From: Avispirillum sp959601495
Lineage (GTDB): Bacteria; Bacillota; Clostridia; Oscillospirales; CAG-272
DNA: 24,269 bases
Reading direction: 5' to 3'
Assembly (NCBI GenBank): GCA_959601495.1
Contig: CAUGPT010000028.1
Span: forward strand, 1-24,269
Positions within the stretch are counted from its first letter, which is position 1. Every line of letters begins with the position of its first letter. The translations under genes and the position numbers were made by a program. The notes under the pieces were generated by a model, which was not told where the DNA came from, ran no database searches, and worked only from the letters and a program-made list of their open reading frames with translations. This document shows, in pieces, positions 7,101-13,775 of the stretch.

Positions 7101-8803
7101 CGGCTTATGCCTGCTGAGGGCGGAGCCGTGAAAGCCTTCCCCGCCGCGACAAGCGTTTTTATGCTGCCCGTTATATCCTTGATGCTGCCGCCGTTCAGAT
7201 CGAGAGTTACCTCTTTCAGCCCGTCGGCGGTAAGCTGGGCGGCGTTCATGATCTCAAGCACGGGTCTGTAGCCCGGGTCAAATCCCGCTTTGTCGCAGCC
7301 GTAGCCCATAATATACCTGTCGGACATGTATCCACGGTTGACGGCTAAAGTGTCGCCGGAGGCGGAGTTTTCCACAAACGCGTCCTGACCGTAGCTGCGC
7401 TTCTGATAAGTATTGTTTTTTATAAGACCCGTATCCCGCAGATACAGCTGATCCCACTCGTTTGATGTGGGCGTGCCGCCCTCGCGCAGATGCGTATCGT
7501 CAATTCCGCTGCCGCCTGACGGCGCTCTGAGCTTATAATCTATATTTCCGCTTGAATAGTCCTTGCCGTATATAAGCCCCGCCGCGTTTATCGTGTTCCA
7601 CGACGTCAGCTCCGTCAGGACATAGTCGGATACGAGAAGCGTGTGCTTGTATCTGTTCTGCTCCGCGTACTCCTCGGTCGTAAGCTGATAAGAGTCAAGA
7701 GAGTATGCATCGATCGTGCCTGCAAAGGTGAAGGGCACATAGTGCAGCGATCTGTCAGGAACGCCCTTTATCTTATTGCCGCCGGAGTTGCGGTCTACTG
7801 TTATCGAGCCGGGAACAGACACAGACGAAAGATCGAAATAATATGTCTCGCCCACATCGAGGGTGAACTGCTGATATTTGTTCCAGAGCGCTTTGAGGGT
7901 AGTCGCCTTGTAGTTTACATTGTCGCCGGGGGAATACAGATTGCCGAATTCGTCCTGCCACTTGAAGCCCTCGTCATTTGCGCCCTTGGGTATGGTGATA
8001 CCCTCTATTGTAGGCGCTTTGAATGTAGCTCCGTTTTTGACGATGATCTTTATGCTGCCGCTCGTCTCGCCCACAGACGCGCCGTCGAGATCGAGAGTTA
8101 CCTCTTTAAGCCCGTTTGACTTAAGCTGGCTGAACTTCGAAGTGATCTCAAGTATAGGCTTATATCCTGCGCGCGTGTCGGAATATCTCTGGAGAACATA
8201 GAAGGAGCGAGACTCGCGGATTCCGCGGGTAACGCCGAAGGGCGGGTCCACGTAAAGACCATCATCATACAGGTCCTGACACCATGCCTCTTGGTTCTCC
8301 GATGCCTTTATGTATTCGCTGTTTTTATCGAGTATCGTATCCCATTCGTTGGAAGCGGGAGAGGCATTGGTCCTTTTATTGGTGCTTCCGCCGGAGGGAG
8401 CGCGCATTTCGTATTCTATATTTCCCGAGGAATACGATGTGCCGTACGCATAGCCTTTAGAGGACATATCGGACCATGTGACACGACCTACGATGCACTC
8501 TGCAACAAACACGCTGTGCTTGTATGCGTGTGCGTCCGCATACGCCTGATCGGTCTTCATGGGGGATGACAGCTTGTATGCCTGGATCGCGCCGACATAT
8601 TTGAACGGCACATAGTGGAGAGTAGCATCGGGCACCTCATCCGATTCTTTGCCGAAATCAAAGGACGACAGATCGAAATAGTACGTGCCGCCGGGCTGCA
8701 GCTTGTAATCCTCTGTTACCGCTGCGTATGCGGGGACGGTAAACGGCAGCGCACAAAGAAGAGTTATTGCCGCAAGCAGGATACTCACAATTCTTTTTTT
8801 CAT
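4136..8803 (-). CDS. Giant cell-wall-anchored surface protein with repeats
   Basis: A 1555-residue secreted protein. A signal peptide (1-27, ending VPAYA) is followed by two related ~280-residue modules (about 29-308 and 309-603). Both contain TYYFDLSS, HYVPF, SSGNI-Y, RAPSGGS, SNEWD, LKEVTLDL and a final Flg_new-like piece; I do not recognise the family. Three Listeria-Bacteroides-type beta repeats follow (about 607-676, 677-752, 755-830; GYTQTGW, GYRQIGW, GYEFLGW), then Ig-like regions (831-1012), a beta-rich region (1036-1135) and four 74-residue Cys-rich repeats (1136-1431). The tail has APRTGD (1519-1524), a hydrophobic helix (1525-1547) and KRKKRGER, a sortase-type anchor with Ala in place of Leu. 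Its ATG overlaps the TetR stop (ATGA), with GAGG upstream inside TetR. It is probably an adhesin or surface structural protein; the ligand is unknown. Confidence 0.92.
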   Translation of the reverse strand: MKKRIVSILLAAITLLCALPFTVPAYAAVTEDYKLQPGGTYYFDLSSFDFGKESDEVPDATLHYVPFKYVGAIQAYKLSSPMKTDQAYADAHAYKHSVFVAECIVGRVTWSDMSSKGYAYGTSYSSGNIEYEMRAPSGGSTNKRTNASPASNEWDTILDKNSEYIKASENQEAWCQDLYDDGLYVDPPFGVTRGIRESRSFYVLQRYSDTRAGYKPILEITSKFSQLKSNGLKEVTLDLDGASVGETSGSIKIIVKNGATFKAPTIEGITIPKGANDEGFKWQDEFGNLYSPGDNVNYKATTLKALWNKYQQFTLDVGETYYFDLSSVSVPGSITVDRNSGGNKIKGVPDRSLHYVPFTFAGTIDAYSLDSYQLTTEEYAEQNRYKHTLLVSDYVLTELTSWNTINAAGLIYGKDYSSGNIDYKLRAPSGGSGIDDTHLREGGTPTSNEWDQLYLRDTGLIKNNTYQKRSYGQDAFVENSASGDTLAVNRGYMSDRYIMGYGCDKAGFDPGYRPVLEIMNAAQLTADGLKEVTLDLNGGSIKDITGSIKTLVAAGKAFTAPPSAGISRPAGGTYFAWIDEAGNKYAPGESVPASVAKLTADWDAPTYTLTYKPDGYSAESDTYTDTKTYDADLTLRGETYTRIGYTQTGWTEDGSSTYALGAQYTENKAATLYPVWQIKTYSVKLYPGADGKGEMREITKNHGEAVILPDGLFTRTGYRQIGWALYDGGERAYGTDAIYEADEAVSLYPVWQEISDYNIVFDTAGGSAVVSRTGLTWSAKVLDGVIPPTRDGYEFLGWKYGDRAVGADDTYGDIAENDSVKTVTLTAQWKDIEAPSGTVTVGTSTWREFVKTITFGLFCNDTVKVEIAAQDNSGSVTVQYFLSDKDYTADELSEQSFENYNGAFYISEENNYIVYVKLTDPSDNVSYLRSDGIVIDKTAPVISGIENGKTYCGEKIVTVSDQHKVKVFVNGSEVALNDSASFVLGASDSSISVEAVDEAGNRTIYEVRINSGHTYGGAWLVENGKYWRRCKYCDSESDKKDIPEIEINAPGKVCRTQDITATFEMPEGTSLASVGYGDDMHGGEASSVTLENGIYTALISATDYFSDFDTIGVIVYAETSDGFRFSCMKTVLIQNSHAGGTATCTESARCDTCGESYGDRNPDNHTDTTEWVCTETEHTQKYKCCGAVTVQTEAHEWEKGVCAECGYTCVHEGGIATCLASAVCKYCGESYGDRNPDNHTDTTEWICTETEHTQKYKCCGAVTVQAEAHEWENGVCAECGYVCVHEGGIATCLASAVCKYCGERYGDKAPDNHTGTTEWVCTETEHTQKYKCCGAVTVQTEAHEWENGVCAECGYACVHSGGTATCLERAVCKYCGERYGDKAPDNHTGTTEWVCTETEHTQKYKCCGAVTVQTEAHEWENGVCAECGYICAHSGGKATCTERAKCEICGEYYGELDPAGHGHVDHVDSKDATKDSEGNREYWHCDDCDGYFSDKSASSKSRISKEDTVIEKLSESGKAPRTGDGIVLLAVLFTVSCAAAAELAIVIKRKKRGER
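4511..5398 (-). repeat. Four tandem 222-bp repeats inside the surface protein gene
   Basis: Units are 5177-5398, 4955-5176, 4733-4954 and 4511-4732, each encoding 74 residues with the same nine cysteines: GGxATC-x5-C-xx-CG, a single Cys in EW(V/I)CTETEH, a CCG pair, and CAECGYxC at the end. A fifth, diverged start follows (residues 1432 onward, AHSGGKATC). The two units nearest the C-terminus are almost identical at the DNA level, which points to recent duplication. The regular Cys and His spacing could serve disulfides or metal binding; nothing in the sequence decides between them. Confidence 0.9.
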
Positions 8804-9504
8804 TTCGCTTCCTCACTTTCATCCGTAAGAGAAAAATCAAATCGCATCTCAAGCGCCGCAAACAGCTTTTGCATAACTCCGTTTGCAAGGGCGCACAGGT
8901 CTATTTTATTTATATATGAAAGCACATCTGCCAGTTCCTCCTCCGGCACCCTGAGTGCCCGAAGAGACAGCGACAGAAATCGCCCGACTTTCTTATTGAG
9001 CGGAAAATGTATATCGCATTTTTTCGCCATATACCCGCGCATTATCCCCGCCGTGCCGATCTCGATCTCGTAGAAATCGCTTTCCGTGTATCCCGGAAAA
9101 TATGCTCCGAATATTCTGTACAGCTCCATTGCCGTATGCACGTGGATATACTCCGCAGTCTCCGGCACGGTATATACCTCAAGATATATGTCGCGCAGAT
9201 TTTCGTTAAGCTCCGTCAAAACAAGCTGCAGCGCGGTCTCGACAGCGTAAACGTATACAGGCGGAAAGCTCTCCCCCGCGATGCCTCGCGCCGCGCCGAA
9301 CTGGCTGCCGAACATGAACTCTATAAGCTCTCCGAGTACGCCGTCCTTTGTGCGGAATATGTTCTGAAACGTGCTGACCGAAACGTCCGCTTCGCTGATT
9401 ATCTGACTGATGGGGGTGTTGTGATACCCCTGCCTGAGAAACAGCCTGACGCAGGCGGAAAGTATTCGGTTTTTCGTTTCGATACTGCCTTTTCTCAACG
9501 CCAT
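8800..9504 (-). CDS. TetR-family repressor controlling itself and the surface protein
   Basis: A 234-residue regulator. The N-terminal TetR helix-turn-helix spans about residues 8-54 (ETKNRILSACVRLFLRQGY, then ISEADVSVSTFQNIF). The rest is an all-helical ligand/dimer domain of ordinary length without a recognisable ligand signature. The start at 9504 is preferred (AGGA upstream); an in-frame ATG further up lies inside the predicted operator. The last codons overlap the start of the giant surface protein (ATGA), so the two are on one transcript and translationally coupled. A perfect palindrome on the promoter makes autorepression likely, which would put the surface protein under the same control. 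The ligand is unknown. Confidence 0.92.
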   Translation of the reverse strand: MALRKGSIETKNRILSACVRLFLRQGYHNTPISQIISEADVSVSTFQNIFRTKDGVLGELIEFMFGSQFGAARGIAGESFPPVYVYAVETALQLVLTELNENLRDIYLEVYTVPETAEYIHVHTAMELYRIFGAYFPGYTESDFYEIEIGTAGIMRGYMAKKCDIHFPLNKKVGRFLSLSLRALRVPEEELADVLSYINKIDLCALANGVMQKLFAALEMRFDFSLTDESEEAK

Positions 9505-9526
9505 TATTTCACATCCTGCCAATTTA

Positions 9527-9542
9527 TTGGTATGCATACCAA
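9527..9542. promoter_or_regulatory. Palindromic operator, probably for the TetR protein
   Basis: TTGGTATGCATACCAA is a perfect 16-bp palindrome touching the -10 box and covering the predicted transcription start of the tetR promoter. Another half-site-like TATACCA (9544-9550) adjoins it, so the operator may be longer. Position and symmetry fit a TetR-family binding site. Confidence 0.75.
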
Positions 9543-9570
9543 GTATACCATATAATTTGCTTTTTGGCAA
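9542..9570 (-). promoter_or_regulatory. Promoter of the tetR-surface protein operon
   Basis: Minus-strand TTGCCA (9565-9570) and TATACT (9542-9547), spacer exactly 17 bp. It lies about 38 bp before the TetR start codon and abuts the palindrome at 9527-9542. No separate promoter is seen for the surface protein gene, whose start lies inside tetR. Confidence 0.75.
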
Positions 9571-9643
9571 GTCGTTTTACTGATTTTATCTGTATTTTTT
9601 ACTTTAACTCAGCGCAAAAAACACGTCGGGCATAAAGTGCGAA

Positions 9644-9685
9644 AAAGCCTCCCCGCGGCAGAAAAAACTGCCGCGGAGAGGCTTT
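9644..9685 (-). terminator. Terminator after the ACT-MBL gene
   Basis: An 18-bp stem with one mismatch (9644-9661 with 9668-9685; core CCGCGGCAG/CTGCCGCGG) has a 6-base loop. On the minus strand the stem is followed by TTCGC, extending the Ts of its arm. It begins 12 bp after the stop codon of the MBL gene and protects the downstream tetR promoter. Confidence 0.8.
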
Positions 9686-9697
9686 ACACCGCTTGTT

Positions 9698-11149
9698 TTA
9701 GTTGTTCTGCCGCCCGTCCGCGTCGACAGTATAAGTCTTCTTCGCGCCGTGGCCGCCGAATATCTGCCACTCTCCTTCTCCGAGGAGAGAAAAGAGAGCG
9801 CGCCTCTCCTCTGCACAAAGCTTCGGGTCCGTGTCGACCGAGGTCATAAGTATGGGCGCATACCTGTTATACTGCGCCTGCTGCGGGGTCATTTCCTTCA
9901 AATTGACATAAACGTCCCCGCTGAAAACGATGCGGTTTTCGTAGTCTATCAGCACCGACTCGCCTCTCAGGTGTCCGCCTCCGCCCTGATATACATCAAA
10001 ATGCAGCTCGCCGAAATCAAATGTGCCCGTGTACACAAGAGTGCCGTCCGCGGGATCGGCGTTGCCGACAACGACCACCTTCTCCGGCGGGGTCGTGCGG
10101 TATGATGTGAGAATTTTGCATATCTGTATATACGGTCTGTGCAGGGGATTGCGCTCTCTGTAGCCGTTGCCGTTTTCATATTCCAGTCTCAGGCATTCCG
10201 CCGAGCCGGCGCTCGCGTACACCGCGTCAAACTCGGACAAAAGCCCGCAGTGATCCACGTCGGCATGGGTTATGAACACCCGCTTTTCGATATTATCGTA
10301 TTCCGGTATCAGAGTACGGAAAATTTTCAGCATTTCCTCTTTGCAGTATGCGTAGCCCGTATCCACAAAAAGATACTCTCCGCGGCTGCGGATTATAGCA
10401 GTGTTGCTGCCGCACGGAGGCTCTATAAGGATTATTTCCGTGTCATGCGCCGCAGTGTGTCTTGTTATGCGCGGCGAAAAGCCCTCCCCTCTCGATTTTG
10501 ACAAAAGCTCGCAGAAGCGGCTTATGCTGTCAAAGGTGCGGTAGGGAGAAACTCCCGCCTCGTCAAGCTGCTGCATGGCAAGGTTCACATATACGAGAAG
10601 CTCCTCGCGCACGGCGGGGGAGATATCCATCATCGAAGAAAGCTCGCCCACAAAATGAGTATAAAATATGCTGTTGTCGTATATCTTGTCCGCATGGTTA
10701 TAGTCCAGCACACGAACGTCGCATATACGTCTCGCCGCGCCGAGAAACAGCTCCAGTCTGTCCGCATCGGAGGCAACAATGCCCATTTTGAAATACTGCC
10801 AGCCGGAGCCGTTCTCCTGCGAGCTCATATAAGAAATATTGAAGCTGAAATCGCTTATAAGCTCCAGCACATCCTTAACGCTTCCGGGAACATCGCGCAG
10901 GCGGAATTCCAGAAGAATAACGTTTTTGCCGTCCTCGCCGCACTGCAGATAACCTATCTCGCCGAGTTTTTTCGACGCTTTTTCAAGCTGCTCCTCGGTG
11001 CCCTCCGCATCAATAAAGAGCATGTGCGAGTCGACAGCCTTGTTGTAGCTTACGCGCGTGATGTTGACTCCGATCTCGGCAAAGCATCGGCTTGCCTTCA
11101 AAAATGCGCCGATATGGTTCGGCATTACGGTCACAAATGTTTTTTTCAT
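9698..11149 (-). CDS. ACT-ACT-metallo-beta-lactamase fusion protein
   Basis: A 483-residue cytosolic protein. Two ACT-like domains come first (about 3-70, PNHIGAFLKASRCFAEIGVNI; and about 76-150, RLRDVPGSVKDVLELISDF), each with the glycine-containing turn of amino-acid-binding ACT domains. A helical linker (about 155-225) leads to a metallo-beta-lactamase-fold hydrolase (about 235-483). Metal motifs are HADVDH (295-300, with Asp where many relatives have a second His), H393 in GGHLRGE, D412 in SGD and H467 in GGHG. Proteins of this layout occur in Clostridia as uncharacterised MBL hydrolases (recollection). The ACT pair suggests allosteric control of the hydrolase by an amino acid; the substrate is unknown. 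The start at 11149 has AAGGGAC just upstream. It follows the terminator of the preceding lipoprotein gene, and no clear promoter of its own was found. Confidence 0.85.
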   Translation of the reverse strand: MKKTFVTVMPNHIGAFLKASRCFAEIGVNITRVSYNKAVDSHMLFIDAEGTEEQLEKASKKLGEIGYLQCGEDGKNVILLEFRLRDVPGSVKDVLELISDFSFNISYMSSQENGSGWQYFKMGIVASDADRLELFLGAARRICDVRVLDYNHADKIYDNSIFYTHFVGELSSMMDISPAVREELLVYVNLAMQQLDEAGVSPYRTFDSISRFCELLSKSRGEGFSPRITRHTAAHDTEIILIEPPCGSNTAIIRSRGEYLFVDTGYAYCKEEMLKIFRTLIPEYDNIEKRVFITHADVDHCGLLSEFDAVYASAGSAECLRLEYENGNGYRERNPLHRPYIQICKILTSYRTTPPEKVVVVGNADPADGTLVYTGTFDFGELHFDVYQGGGGHLRGESVLIDYENRIVFSGDVYVNLKEMTPQQAQYNRYAPILMTSVDTDPKLCAEERRALFSLLGEGEWQIFGGHGAKKTYTVDADGRQNN

Positions 11150-11194
11150 AAAAGTCCCTTGCCAAAAGCCGCCGCGCGGCAAAATTTCAAAAAG

Positions 11195-11227
11195 GTGCCG
11201 TCCGCACCGATGCGGCGCGGACGGCAC
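11195..11227 (-). terminator. Terminator after the lipoprotein gene
   Basis: A perfect 11-bp stem GTGCCGTCCGC (11195-11205) with GCGGACGGCAC (11217-11227). On the minus strand it is followed by CTTTTTGAAATTTT. It starts 11 bp after the stop of the gene at 11239-11844 and lies 45 bp before the start of the ACT-MBL gene, so that gene depends on read-through or on a promoter not recognised. Confidence 0.85.
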
Positions 11228-11238
11228 ACCATACTTTT

Positions 11239-11844
11239 TCAGTCGTCAAGAGCGGAAAACATGGACAGCATACCGTCAAGCGATGTACCCCTTGACGTTG
11301 AATATGTAAGGCACACCACAAGCATATAGTCACCGACCTCGCGGACGATATAAGTCTGCTCAAGGTCAATGCCGAGATAATCCGCCTTCAGTGTAAGGCA
11401 GGTGCTCTCCGATCCGCAGAAGTCGATCTTTTCGCAGCTGTCGGTCTTGTAGCCTACATCCGCATTGCTTTCAAGCCCCTCCGCCAGTACATCGGCGTAT
11501 TCTTCCGCGGAATACAGCTTTCCGCCGAAAAGCTTCGTTATACTTTGGTACATGATGATGATATTCGCGCCGGAAGCGTCGTTAGACAGCATTGCGTCGT
11601 ATACCGTTCCATCGTCCGTGCCGTCGCTGCCGTCAGCCTGCTCAGACGCAAACTCAGACACCTCATCGTCCGTTGCAAATGTCCAGCTGCTGCCTGCCTC
11701 AAGCTTTATGCCCGCGAACTCGCTTGTGTAAACATTGCCTTCAATTTTTCCGGGGGCAAACTCTTTTTTCTCGGCTGTTTTGCCGCAGGCTGCCAGTGTA
11801 AGAACGCAGATGAGCGCGAGCAGCGCCGCTGTCAGTTTTTTCAT
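11239..11844 (-). CDS. Lipoprotein of unknown function
   Basis: A 201-residue protein with a clear lipoprotein signal (MKKLTAALLALICVLTLAAC, lipobox LAAC, Cys20). The mature part is acidic with an internal Asp/Gly/Ser-rich stretch (SEQADGSDGTDDGTVYD). It resembles in general character the small extracytoplasmic lipoproteins that sense or bind something at the surface (for example the pattern FAGIKLEAGSSWTFATDDE), but no family can be named with confidence. It has a strong ribosome binding site (GGAGG) 8 bp before the ATG, its own promoter, a ~115-base leader and its own terminator, so it forms a single-gene transcription unit. Confidence 0.88.
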   Translation of the reverse strand: MKKLTAALLALICVLTLAACGKTAEKKEFAPGKIEGNVYTSEFAGIKLEAGSSWTFATDDEVSEFASEQADGSDGTDDGTVYDAMLSNDASGANIIIMYQSITKLFGGKLYSAEEYADVLAEGLESNADVGYKTDSCEKIDFCGSESTCLTLKADYLGIDLEQTYIVREVGDYMLVVCLTYSTSRGTSLDGMLSMFSALDD

Positions 11845-11965
11845 GGTATTTCCTCCGTTTTGTAATGTGTTTTCGGGCTTCAGCGTTTCGGCGCCCCATC
11901 CCGAAAATTCGGTATAGGCGGCATCATTTTCGCAATACCCGTGCCGTTACGGCATTTACAGGATA

Positions 11966-11994
11966 ATTGTACCATATAATGTTTCTTTTTGCAA
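11966..11994 (-). promoter_or_regulatory. Promoter of the lipoprotein gene
   Basis: Minus-strand TTGCAA (11989-11994) and TACAAT (11966-11971) with a 17-bp spacer, about 120 bp before the lipoprotein start codon. Confidence 0.7.
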
Positions 11995-12045
11995 CATTAT
12001 CTTACATTGCGCCGCGGCGGGCGGGAGAGACGCCGAAACTATCCT

Positions 12046-12076
12046 TTGCACACAATGCTGCCTGCGGTCATACAAT
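12046..12076 (+). promoter_or_regulatory. Possible promoter of the 35-residue microprotein
   Basis: Plus-strand TTGCAC (12046-12051) and TACAAT (12071-12076) are separated by 19 bp, longer than ideal. The -10 is convincing, the -35 less so. Confidence 0.4.
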
Positions 12077-12082
12077 TATATT

Positions 12083-12117
12083 GGAGCCGGAAAGCTCCGG
12101 ATTGAACCGAAAGGTTC
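12083..12117 (+). promoter_or_regulatory. Two adjacent hairpins in the microprotein leader
   Basis: GGAGC (12083-12087) pairs with GCTCC (12094-12098) around CGGAAA, and GAACC (12104-12108) pairs with GGTTC (12113-12117) around a GAAA tetraloop. Both lie between the -10 and the start codon and would be at the 5' end of the transcript, where they may stabilise or regulate it. Confidence 0.45.
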
Positions 12118-12146
12118 GCTAAAATATACGACGAAAGGAAAATACT

Positions 12147-12254
12147 ATGAACTGCTTCTGCGATCTTTTCCAAAATGAGGTTGTATGGCTTATAATCATC
12201 GCCCTGCTTATCGTTTACGGTCTTTGCAACAACAGATGCGGCTGCGGCGGCTGA
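12147..12254 (+). CDS. 35-residue cysteine-rich membrane microprotein
   Basis: ATG at 12147 with AAAGGA 8 bp upstream opens a 35-codon frame. The protein has a short N-terminus with Cys3 and Cys5, a hydrophobic segment at about 12-26 (VVWLIIIALLIVYGL) that fits one membrane helix, and a C-terminal NNRCGCGG with Cys27, Cys31 and Cys33. It is framed by a leader with hairpins and a strong terminator 23 bp after the stop, so it is a self-contained transcription unit. Small proteins with a single hydrophobic helix and Cys/Gly tails are widespread in Clostridia and are sometimes labelled as high-cysteine proteins; their function is not established. It is not part of a larger reading frame and is the only complete plus-strand gene here. 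Confidence 0.75.
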   Translation: MNCFCDLFQNEVVWLIIIALLIVYGLCNNRCGCGG

Positions 12255-12277
12255 CTTAGCATATATTCATAAAAAAC

Positions 12278-12299
12278 GGCGGCTGCGTTTGCAGCCGCC
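12278..12299. terminator. Bidirectional terminator
   Basis: A perfect 9-bp stem GGCGGCTGC (12278-12286) with GCAGCCGCC (12291-12299), loop GTTT. It is followed by CTCATTTTTT on the plus strand and GTTTTTT on the minus strand. It ends both the microprotein transcript and the dnaD-dnaC-lipoprotein-isomerase transcript, which converge here. Confidence 0.9.
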
Positions 12300-12336
12300 C
12301 TCATTTTTTATCAAGGACCGTCGGCAATGCGCCTAT

Positions 12337-13203
12337 TTACAGCCTGAATTTTTCAAGCTTTTCTCTGAGAAAGGCGACCGCCGCGCCGATGTCGCGCACG
12401 GGATCGGCGCCGACCTCGCGCTCTACCGTAAGATATCCGTCGTATCCCGTTTTGGCAAGCGCGGGCAGATATGTGTCAAAATCCACCCCGCCCTCTCCCA
12501 GAGGCACCTCTATATAGCTGCGTCCCATGCCGAGAAGTGCTGTGTGATCTGCCATTCGCCCGTCTACCTCAAAGCAAGCGTCTTTCGGAAGAGATGCGTC
12601 AAGCTTATAGCCGTCCTTTGCGTGGGTATGTACTATGTAGGGTGCCAGCGCAGCGACGGCATTCTCCGGGCGCTCTCCTGCCACCATCACAAGGTTTGCG
12701 GGGTCAAAATTCACCCGCACGCCGCCCGCACCGAGGCTGTCCAGAAAATCGCGGAGAACGCTTCCCTTTTCCGTACCGGTCTCAACGGCGAACACGCTGC
12801 CCATCGAGTCGGCGTACTCTGCAAGAGAGCGGCACGCTTTTCTCATTATTTCCTTTTTCTCACACTCCGCCTCGGGGACCTCGCCGATATGGGTCGTTAC
12901 GATATTGCAGCCCAGCTCTTTGGATTTTTCAAGGACCCTCTTCGATTTATCTACATATATCCTATTATTATCTTCGTTGTCAAAGCCCATGCCGAAATCG
13001 CCGCATATGGCGGAAAACTCCAGCCCGTTTGACAAAACTATGTCCAGCGTTTCGCGCACGCGCCCGGCGCTCATATCCTCCGCCGTCATGAAGCCGTAAG
13101 GCGTCATATACGCCTGCAGACCCGAGACACCGAGTTTTGCCGCTTCTTCAACGCCCTCTCTGAAGCCCTTTCTGAAGGACTCCACCATAACACCGATCTT
13201 CAT
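12337..13203 (-). CDS. Sugar phosphate isomerase/epimerase-like TIM-barrel protein
   Basis: A 288-residue protein of the xylose-isomerase-like TIM barrel (AP endonuclease 2) superfamily, of typical length. Candidate metal ligands are spaced as in the family: E141 (AVETG), D167 (VNFDPANL), H194 (VHTHAKDG) and E261 (LTVERE). Such enzymes isomerise or epimerise sugars, inositol derivatives or keto sugars; the substrate cannot be told. No signal peptide is present. It is the last gene of the dnaD operon, 37 bp after a lipoprotein, and is followed by a strong terminator. Its place behind replication genes looks accidental rather than functional (inference). The start follows GGGAG and gives the usual beta-strand MKIGVMVESF. 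Confidence 0.9.
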   Translation of the reverse strand: MKIGVMVESFRKGFREGVEEAAKLGVSGLQAYMTPYGFMTAEDMSAGRVRETLDIVLSNGLEFSAICGDFGMGFDNEDNNRIYVDKSKRVLEKSKELGCNIVTTHIGEVPEAECEKKEIMRKACRSLAEYADSMGSVFAVETGTEKGSVLRDFLDSLGAGGVRVNFDPANLVMVAGERPENAVAALAPYIVHTHAKDGYKLDASLPKDACFEVDGRMADHTALLGMGRSYIEVPLGEGGVDFDTYLPALAKTGYDGYLTVEREVGADPVRDIGAAVAFLREKLEKFRL

Positions 13204-13240
13204 TTGCGTATTTTCTCCCGTCCTCGCACATTTGCGCCCG

Positions 13241-13729
13241 TCAATCCTGCGGCGCTTTTATACTGTTTTGGCGGACATACTCAAGAACTGCGTCAAGTCC
13301 GCTGTCAAGTGACACCGTATAGTATTGTCTGTCCTTTTCAAAAATGCCGCAGTAGCCGTAATATATCATGGCTTTGCCGCTGTCGAACAGGCATATCTCA
13401 TACTGTGTCGCAACGGTTATGCTGAGCTTTTTATTTCCGAGAGAAGTGCCGGAGCACTCTGCCCACTCTCCCTTGAGAAGCGCCGCAAGTCCCGCTCCGT
13501 CGGGGATAACGGGCAGCGCCGATGCTCCGCTTTTATCGGAGGAGGCTTCGTCGGAAGTATCTGCGGCAGTGCTTTCCGCACTGTCGGAGTATAAACATAC
13601 AGGCACGTTCTCAGCCTCGCCGAGCGCCGCAACAGCCGCCTCGGGCCTGCACTCCGGCTTTGCCGAGCATGAGCACAGAAGCAGCGCGGCGCTGAGTGCC
13701 GCAATTATAATTGCAATGATTTTTTTCAT
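13241..13729 (-). CDS. Lipoprotein of unknown function
   Basis: A 162-residue protein with a lipoprotein signal (MKKIIAIIIAALSAALLLCSC; lipobox LCSC, with an extra Cys at -2). A low-complexity Ser/Ala/Asp region (about 50-72) precedes a folded C-terminal half of about 90 residues containing LKGEWAECSG, ITVATQYEICLFDSGKAMIYYGYCG and DRQYYTVS, a pattern suggestive of a small beta-rich domain similar to lipocalin-like or DUF-type lipoproteins. No family can be named. AAGGA lies upstream of the ATG. It sits between dnaC and the isomerase gene, 46 bp after dnaC, presumably in the same transcript; no functional link to replication is apparent. Confidence 0.85.
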   Translation of the reverse strand: MKKIIAIIIAALSAALLLCSCSAKPECRPEAAVAALGEAENVPVCLYSDSAESTAADTSDEASSDKSGASALPVIPDGAGLAALLKGEWAECSGTSLGNKKLSITVATQYEICLFDSGKAMIYYGYCGIFEKDRQYYTVSLDSGLDAVLEYVRQNSIKAPQD

Positions 13730-13775
13730 ATTTTGCCGTCCTTTACAATGTCATCTGCCGATAACTTTTAGCCGC

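Larger units (their letters stand above)
11845..12146. other. Divergent intergenic region between lipoprotein and microprotein genes
   Basis: No gene is seen in these 302 bases. They hold the minus-strand promoter at 11966-11994, a ~115-base lipoprotein leader with small palindromes (TGCCG-TTA-CGGCA 11942-11954 and CCGAA-AA-TTCGG 11901-11912), and on the plus strand a probable -10 and two hairpins leading to the microprotein. No known riboswitch was recognised. Confidence 0.6.

Noticed and set aside
11150..11227. Longer N-terminus for the ACT-MBL protein
   Set aside because: The extra 26 residues would be encoded by the terminator of the preceding gene; AAGGGAC points to the ATG at 11149.
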